DNA from: Methylovorus sp035565335
GTDB taxonomy: Bacteria > Pseudomonadota > Gammaproteobacteria > Burkholderiales > Methylophilaceae
Length of the DNA: 35,829 nucleotides
Reading direction: 5' to 3'
NCBI GenBank assembly: GCA_035565335.1
Contig: DATMSO010000094.1
Location: 1 to 35,829, forward strand
Part shown: piece after piece, positions 31,531 to 35,829 of the stretch
Layout of the letters: every line of letters begins with the position of its first letter
How positions within the stretch are numbered: position 1 is the first letter of the stretch
The notes under the pieces: generated by a model
What the model saw: only the letters and a program-made list of their open reading frames with translations
What the model was told of the DNA's origin: nothing
Database searches by the model: none
Position numbers and translations under genes: made by a program

Positions 31531-32535
31531 ATGTCCGCATCCAGCAAGCAATTCCTGATGAGCCGTCCGCGCCGCATGCGCCGTGACGCATTTTCGCGGC
31601 GGTTGATGCGCGAAAACGTCATCACCACTAATGACCTGATTTATCCGGTATTTGTGCTCGAAGGCGAGCAGCGCCAGGAAGAGGTCGCCTCCATGCCCGG
31701 CGTGGTCAGGCAGAGTATTGATCATCTGCTGCAAACCGCAGCGGAATGCGTGCGGCTGGGGATTCCCGCCCTGGCGCTTTTTCCGGTGGTGGATCAGGCA
31801 GGCAAAAGTCTGGAGGCCCGTGAGGCATATAACCCGCAAGGGCTGGTGCCGCGCGCTGTGCGCGCGCTCAAGCAGGCGCACCCTGAACTCGGCATCATTA
31901 CCGATGTTGCGCTTGATCCTTACACCACCCATGGTCAGGATGGCCTGATCGATGACAGCGGCTATGTGCTGAACGACGAAACCGTGGAAGTGCTCATCCG
32001 CCAGGCCTTGTGCCATGCGGATGCCGGCGCGGATGTGGTGGCGCCATCGGACATGATGGACGGCCGCATAGGCGCTATCCGCGAGGCGCTGGAGCAACAC
32101 GGGCACATACACACCCGTATCCTCGCCTACTCGGCTAAATATGCGTCAGCGTTTTATGGGCCGTTTCGGGATGCGGTTGGCTCATCGTCGAATCTGGGAC
32201 GAGGCAACAAGTACAGTTATCAGATGGACCCTGCCAATTCAAATGAAGCATTGGTTGAAGTTGCGCTAGATCTAGAGCAAGGGGCGGATATGGTGATGGT
32301 GAAACCCGGTATGCCATATTTGGATATTGTGCGTCGCGTCAAAGAAGAATTTGGGGTGCCGACCTATGCCTATCAGGTCAGCGGCGAATATGCCATGCTG
32401 AAAGCGGCCTCGCAAAACGGCTGGCTGGATGAGCAGGCCTGCGTCATGGAAGCCATGCTGGCTTTCAAGCGTGCAGGCGCTGACGGTATCCTGACTTACT
32501 TTGCGATGGATGTGGCGCGCTGGTTGCGTGGCTAG
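31531..32535 (+). CDS. hemB: Delta-aminolevulinic acid dehydratase (porphobilinogen synthase)
   Basis: Condenses two 5-aminolevulinate molecules to porphobilinogen. In 334 aa the two active-site lysines are K203 (AYSAKYAS) and K258 (MVMVKPGMPYL). The metal-site region reads DVALDPYTTHGQDG (125-138), with aspartates where zinc-type enzymes have cysteines, so the enzyme is predicted to be of the magnesium-dependent type known from Pseudomonas. The start follows GGAG by six bases; an upstream in-frame extension into trpC is a shadow. Co-transcription with trpC is likely. Confidence 0.98.
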   Translation: MSASSKQFLMSRPRRMRRDAFSRRLMRENVITTNDLIYPVFVLEGEQRQEEVASMPGVVRQSIDHLLQTAAECVRLGIPALALFPVVDQAGKSLEAREAYNPQGLVPRAVRALKQAHPELGIITDVALDPYTTHGQDGLIDDSGYVLNDETVEVLIRQALCHADAGADVVAPSDMMDGRIGAIREALEQHGHIHTRILAYSAKYASAFYGPFRDAVGSSSNLGRGNKYSYQMDPANSNEALVEVALDLEQGADMVMVKPGMPYLDIVRRVKEEFGVPTYAYQVSGEYAMLKAASQNGWLDEQACVMEAMLAFKRAGADGILTYFAMDVARWLRG

Positions 32536-32555
32536 CGCGTTGGGTTGCAACGCGC
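32535..32555. other. Hairpin between hemB and the convergent 219-aa gene
   Basis: GCGCGTTG (32535-32542), loop GGTTG, CAACGCGC (32548-32555): a perfect 8-bp stem that starts at the last base of the hemB stop codon. There is no T-run on either side, so intrinsic termination is doubtful, but it may protect the 3' end or act with Rho. Confidence 0.45.
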
Positions 32556-32564
32556 CATCAACAA

Positions 32565-33224
32565 CTAAACTTCAAGCTCCGGATTTAACCGGGATAAAGC
32601 GATTAACGCTTTAAGCCCTTCCAGGTTGACACGACTGGAGGCTTGTCCGTTTGCCGCACTGCGGGTGGGGATGCGGAGATCGTCAATTTCAAATACGCTG
32701 AGCCTGATCAGGCCATGCGGTCCTTCCAGCGTAAACACCGGTACTTTCTTGCGATCACCGCCTTTGCGGTCGCTGCTGCGACGTTCGCTGATGCGGTAGG
32801 ATTTTTCGTTGGTTTCGTAGGGTATCTGCTGGTTGAGCAGAAACATCTCGACATCCTTCAGGCTGTCGGCGAAGAGATGGATGTGGGTTTCGGCAAACTT
32901 GCCAGCGGTCCCATCCAGCACCGGGCCAGTGAGATGCGGATTGAAGCGTTCCAAGAGGCGCATGACGATCACGGCATCGGCACGTAACTGACGCAGGTTT
33001 TCCGGCTGGTCTTCGCTGTTGTAGATTTCGTGGTAAAGCCGGATCTCTTCTTCAATCTCGCTGTTGGTTGGCAGGCAATTGATGTCGGTGGCACCCAACT
33101 GCTTGCCCGCCTTGCGTTTGGCATGGCTAAAGTCGCTGATGCCTTCCTCGGCCATCATGCGCGCCGCCTGCTGTGCAATCAGCTGTCTCAGATGCTGCTG
33201 TCGGCCTGAACTGTCTTTTGCCAT
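32565..33224 (-). CDS. Conserved protein of unknown function, nucleotidyltransferase-like
   Basis: Soluble 219-aa protein without signal peptide. The N-terminal 90 residues are helical and charged (LIAQQAARMMAEEGISDFSHAKRKAG). The middle contains HLTGPVLDGTAGKFAETHIHLFADSLKDVEMFLLNQ, a pattern I recall from uncharacterised betaproteobacterial proteins sometimes labelled nucleotidyltransferase; the usual GS...DxD catalytic signature is not complete here. A basic, serine-rich stretch (SERRSSDRKGGDRKK) follows. TATAAA on the minus strand (33265-33270) may be a -10 box. It lies 96 bases after mrcA and converges on hemB. Function unknown. Confidence 0.75.
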   Translation of the reverse strand: MAKDSSGRQQHLRQLIAQQAARMMAEEGISDFSHAKRKAGKQLGATDINCLPTNSEIEEEIRLYHEIYNSEDQPENLRQLRADAVIVMRLLERFNPHLTGPVLDGTAGKFAETHIHLFADSLKDVEMFLLNQQIPYETNEKSYRISERRSSDRKGGDRKKVPVFTLEGPHGLIRLSVFEIDDLRIPTRSAANGQASSRVNLEGLKALIALSRLNPELEV

Positions 33225-33264
33225 GATGCCTGCTCTACCTCGCCCGTCAGGGCAGTGCTAACGC

Positions 33265-33270
33265 TTTATA
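33265..33270 (-). promoter_or_regulatory. Candidate -10 box for the 219-aa gene
   Basis: TATAAA on the minus strand, 40 bases upstream of the start, with a weak TGGCGA 17 bases further. The AGCAGG element four bases from the start codon could act as ribosome-binding site. Confidence 0.3.
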
Positions 33271-33320
33271 AAATCTTTCCAAATCGCTCGCCAGAACAAC
33301 CCATTTCCTTAAGCCCGATA

Positions 33321-35684
33321 TCAGAACAGCTGATCAGCCCGTGTGGGGTCGGTGGCTGTGGATTCCGGCGGTTTGCTGGTGGTGAATCCTGGAATCGGAC
33401 TGAAGGTATTGTCCTCGCCGTCTGGCGGCATGAATTCCTGATAGAAGTATTCGTATATGCCGCTTTCGTCATCGCTTACTCGCATGCCGGTGTGCGGATT
33501 GATTTTCACCGAGGTAATGCCTTGAGGCACGGAGTAGGGTTCATCCGGCACATTGCGCAGGGCATTGGTCATGTAATCGATCCAGATCGGCAGGGCGGCG
33601 CGACCGCCAGTCTCGTTGCTGCCGAGTGAGCGTGGCTGGTCATAGCCAATCCAGGTGATCGCCACCTGTTTTGGGTTGAAGCCGGCAAACCAGGCATCAA
33701 TCTGGCTATTAGTCGTGCCGGTCTTGCCGGCAAGGTCGTAACGGCCAATCTGGCGGGCTTTGGCGGCGGTACCGATGCGTGCCACATCCTGCATCATGGA
33801 CGTCATCAGGAATGCGTTGCGCGCATCAATCACACGTACCGCATTTTTGCCGACTTCATCAAACTTGGTTTCTTCAATTACCTTGCCACGCGGATCGACG
33901 ATTTTGCTGATGATGTAGGGGCGTACGCGATAGCCGCCATTGGCAAACACGGCATACGCACCTGCCATCTGCCAGGGAGTCACCGAGCCTGAACCCAGCG
34001 CCATGGCCAGGTAGGGCGGGTGATCCTTGGGCGAGAAGCCAAAGCGCGTGATGTAATCCTGGGCGTAACGCACGCCTATGCTTTGCAAGATGCGGATGGA
34101 CACCATGTTCTTGGATTTTGTCAGCGCGGTCCGCATGCGCATCGGGCCTTCGTAGGTATTGTCAAAGTTCTTGGGTTCCCAGGCGGAGCCGCTGCCAGTT
34201 TCGGCCGCCGATAGCGTGATCGGTTCATCGTCTATCATGCTGGCCGGCGTGAAGCCTTTTTCCAGCGAGGCTGAATAGATGAAAGGCTTGAAGCTGGAGC
34301 CAGGCTGGCGCCATGCTTGTGTCACGTGGTTAAACTTGTTGCGATTGAAGTCAAAGCCACCGACCAGGGCGGTGACAGCACCAGTTGCGGGGTCAAGCGC
34401 AATAAAGCCGGACTGCACCTGCGGCAGCTGGGTGATCTGCCAGCCATCGGTGGTCTTGACGATACGCACGATGGCGCCGGGCATCAGCTTGCGCTTGCTC
34501 GCATCTTTTTCATTCAGGGTTTTCTGCACCAGTGACAGGCCGTTGCCGGTGATTTGAATATCTTCACCGCTTTGCGAATGCACGGTCACCAGCTTGGGGC
34601 TTAAGTTGATGATCATGGCCGGAATCAGGCCATTCGAGACTTCGATTTCATCCAGTGCCTTGTCTACCCAATTGGCTTCCTCTTCGGTGCCATGGGCTGG
34701 TGGGTGTATCACTTTCTCCGGGCCGCGATAACCATGACGGCTGTCGTAATCGAGTATCCCCTGCAGCACAGCCTTGTTGGCCGCCTCCTGGTTGGATTTG
34801 CGGATAGTGGTGTAAACCTTGAGGCCGCTGGTGTAAATATCATCCTTATAGCGCTGATACATCATCTGCCGGGCGATTTCGGCCACGTAGTCGGCAGCCA
34901 GGTCTCGCACTTGCTTGCTCTGACGGAATTTTTGCGGCTCATTCAAGGCTTTTTGGTAGGTATTTTCATCGATGTAACGTAATTCGTTCATGCGCCGTAA
35001 AACGTAGTGCTGGCGCGCTGTAGCGCGTTTTGGATTGGCAAATGGGTTGTAGCGGGAAGGCGCTTTTGGCAGTCCGGCCAGCATCGCAGCTTCCGCCACG
35101 CTCAATTTATTTAAAGGCTTGCCGTAATAGACTTGTGAAGCTGCGGCAAAACCATAGGAACGCTGCCCAAGATAGATCTGATTGATATAAAGCTCAAGGA
35201 TCTGATCCTTGGTCAGGTTGTGTTCAATCTTGATGGCGAGCAGGGCTTCGCTCAGTTTGCGCGAGGCGGTTTTTTCGCTGGACAGGAAGAAGTTGCGGGC
35301 GACCTGCATGGTGATGGTGCTGGCGCCTTCCTTGAAGCTGCCGGAGGTGACGTTGGCAATGGCAGCGCGCAGGATACCCATGGTGTCTACCCCGCCGTGC
35401 TTGTAAAAGCGCTCATCTTCCGCGGCCAATATGGCGTGCTTGAGAGAAGCCGGTACATCCTCGATTTTGATGAAGGCGCGACGCTCCTCGCCAAATTCAC
35501 CGATGAGGTAATTGTCCTCGGAGTAGACCCGCAATGGCACCTTGGGTTTGTAATCCGTCAGGGCATCAAGCGAGGGTAATTCCGGGTAGATAAGAGTGGC
35601 CGCGAGGCCGATAAGCGCAGTGAAAACCAATCCGAGTACCAGGGCAATCAGAATCAGAAACTGCCACCATTTTTTGGGAAGCAT
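33321..35684 (-). CDS. mrcA: Penicillin-binding protein 1A (bifunctional glycosyltransferase/transpeptidase)
   Basis: Class A PBP of 787 aa anchored by one N-terminal membrane helix (about 8-33). The GT51 domain (about 55-230) has the catalytic E89 in AAEDERF, GASTITMQ at 120-127 and KLSEALLAIKIE. An OB-like insert (about 320-420) typical of PBP1A precedes the transpeptidase domain with S463-S-F-K466, S524-K-N526 and K654-T-G656. It polymerises and cross-links peptidoglycan in the periplasm. In related bacteria it lies divergent to the pilM pilus operon, which would start just past the right edge; nothing of it is visible here. Confidence 0.97.
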   Translation of the reverse strand: MLPKKWWQFLILIALVLGLVFTALIGLAATLIYPELPSLDALTDYKPKVPLRVYSEDNYLIGEFGEERRAFIKIEDVPASLKHAILAAEDERFYKHGGVDTMGILRAAIANVTSGSFKEGASTITMQVARNFFLSSEKTASRKLSEALLAIKIEHNLTKDQILELYINQIYLGQRSYGFAAASQVYYGKPLNKLSVAEAAMLAGLPKAPSRYNPFANPKRATARQHYVLRRMNELRYIDENTYQKALNEPQKFRQSKQVRDLAADYVAEIARQMMYQRYKDDIYTSGLKVYTTIRKSNQEAANKAVLQGILDYDSRHGYRGPEKVIHPPAHGTEEEANWVDKALDEIEVSNGLIPAMIINLSPKLVTVHSQSGEDIQITGNGLSLVQKTLNEKDASKRKLMPGAIVRIVKTTDGWQITQLPQVQSGFIALDPATGAVTALVGGFDFNRNKFNHVTQAWRQPGSSFKPFIYSASLEKGFTPASMIDDEPITLSAAETGSGSAWEPKNFDNTYEGPMRMRTALTKSKNMVSIRILQSIGVRYAQDYITRFGFSPKDHPPYLAMALGSGSVTPWQMAGAYAVFANGGYRVRPYIISKIVDPRGKVIEETKFDEVGKNAVRVIDARNAFLMTSMMQDVARIGTAAKARQIGRYDLAGKTGTTNSQIDAWFAGFNPKQVAITWIGYDQPRSLGSNETGGRAALPIWIDYMTNALRNVPDEPYSVPQGITSVKINPHTGMRVSDDESGIYEYFYQEFMPPDGEDNTFSPIPGFTTSKPPESTATDPTRADQLF

Positions 35685-35716
35685 GGAGAGATTTAATCAG
35701 TAAACGATGTGAGGAC

Positions 35717-35722
35717 ATTATA
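35717..35722 (-). promoter_or_regulatory. Candidate -10 box for mrcA
   Basis: A perfect TATAAT on the minus strand, 32 bases before the mrcA start. The -35 position is poor (TTCCAT at 17-base spacing), but an A+T-rich tract further upstream could act as an UP element. Transcription would start near 35710. Confidence 0.45.
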
Positions 35723-35748
35723 TGAGTCTGATCGGCCAAATGGAAAAA

Positions 35749-35754
35749 TATAAT
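35749..35754 (+). promoter_or_regulatory. Candidate plus-strand -10 box near the right edge
   Basis: A perfect TATAAT on the plus strand in the A+T-rich region upstream of mrcA. It could serve a divergent gene beyond the window. No -35 box is evident, and chance occurrence in A+T-rich DNA is possible. Confidence 0.2.
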
Positions 35755-35829
35755 TCGCTTTACACTATTTAAACTTGTTGCTAGCATTTAATGTAAATTA
35801 TTAGTGTTGCGCGTAACTACTCAATATAG

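Noticed and set aside
1..35829. CRISPR array, tRNA or rRNA gene, insertion sequence or prophage
   Set aside because: I saw no regularly spaced repeats, cloverleaf-like sequence with CCA end, transposase or phage motif anywhere in the window.

Overview
The window reads as a housekeeping segment of a betaproteobacterial chromosome. The gene order mreB-mreC-mreD-mrdA-rodA-rlpA-dacC, the gatCAB block, metX-metW, hemA-prfA-prmC and rpe-gph-trpE-trpG-trpD-trpC fits that class, and the protein wording reminds me of Methylophilaceae (Methylobacillus/Methylovorus-like). That family placement is inference from memory. Coding DNA is clearly G+C-rich, while the two window edges are A+T-rich and non-coding. 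I see no rRNA, tRNA, insertion sequence, prophage, CRISPR array or plasmid function.

Layout: (1) 1-518 is A+T-rich with no supportable gene. (2) 519-11026, all on the minus strand, is a long morphogenesis and cell-wall cluster read from mreB through mreC, mreD, mrdA (PBP2), rodA, rlpA, dacC, dat and ybeD to lipB and lipA. A hairpin terminator lies between mreB and mreC. (3) 11228-14436, plus strand, is gatC-gatA-gatB, ending in a perfect 15-bp hairpin. (4) 14494-18502 holds a DNA-deoxyinosine-glycosylase-like gene and pyrE (minus), exodeoxyribonuclease III (plus), an AmpG-type permease (minus) and a TauE/SafE-like membrane protein (plus). (5) 18538-21478 holds metX-metW (minus), divergent from a gamma-carbonic-anhydrase-like protein and an unassigned conserved protein (plus). 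(6) 21658-25356, minus, is hemA-prfA-DUF2127-prmC. (7) 25528-32535, plus, is rpe-gph, then the trp genes trpE-trpG-trpD-(DUF3465)-trpC, then hemB. (8) 32565-35684, minus, is an unassigned 219-aa protein and mrcA (PBP1A).

The genes group by process: rod-shape peptidoglycan synthesis and trimming (MreBCD, PBP2, RodA, RlpA, DacC, PBP1A, AmpG), lipoate attachment, tRNA-dependent amidation, translation termination (RF1 and its methylase), heme entry steps (HemA, HemB), methionine and tryptophan synthesis, and DNA repair.

The most interesting signal is a short gene not listed among longer ORFs: a 16-codon ORF at 26997-27047 with a good ribosome-binding site. It encodes a peptide ending S-W-R-W-W-R, is followed by tandem hairpins, and lies directly upstream of trpE. 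It looks like a trp attenuator leader peptide, but the last hairpin has no U-tract, so the way it would control trpE is not the textbook one. Other points worth checking are two divergent junctions where -10 boxes of opposite promoters overlap, head-to-head pyrE/xth start codons about 6 bp apart, and a terminator stem that contains the stop codon of the convergent gene.
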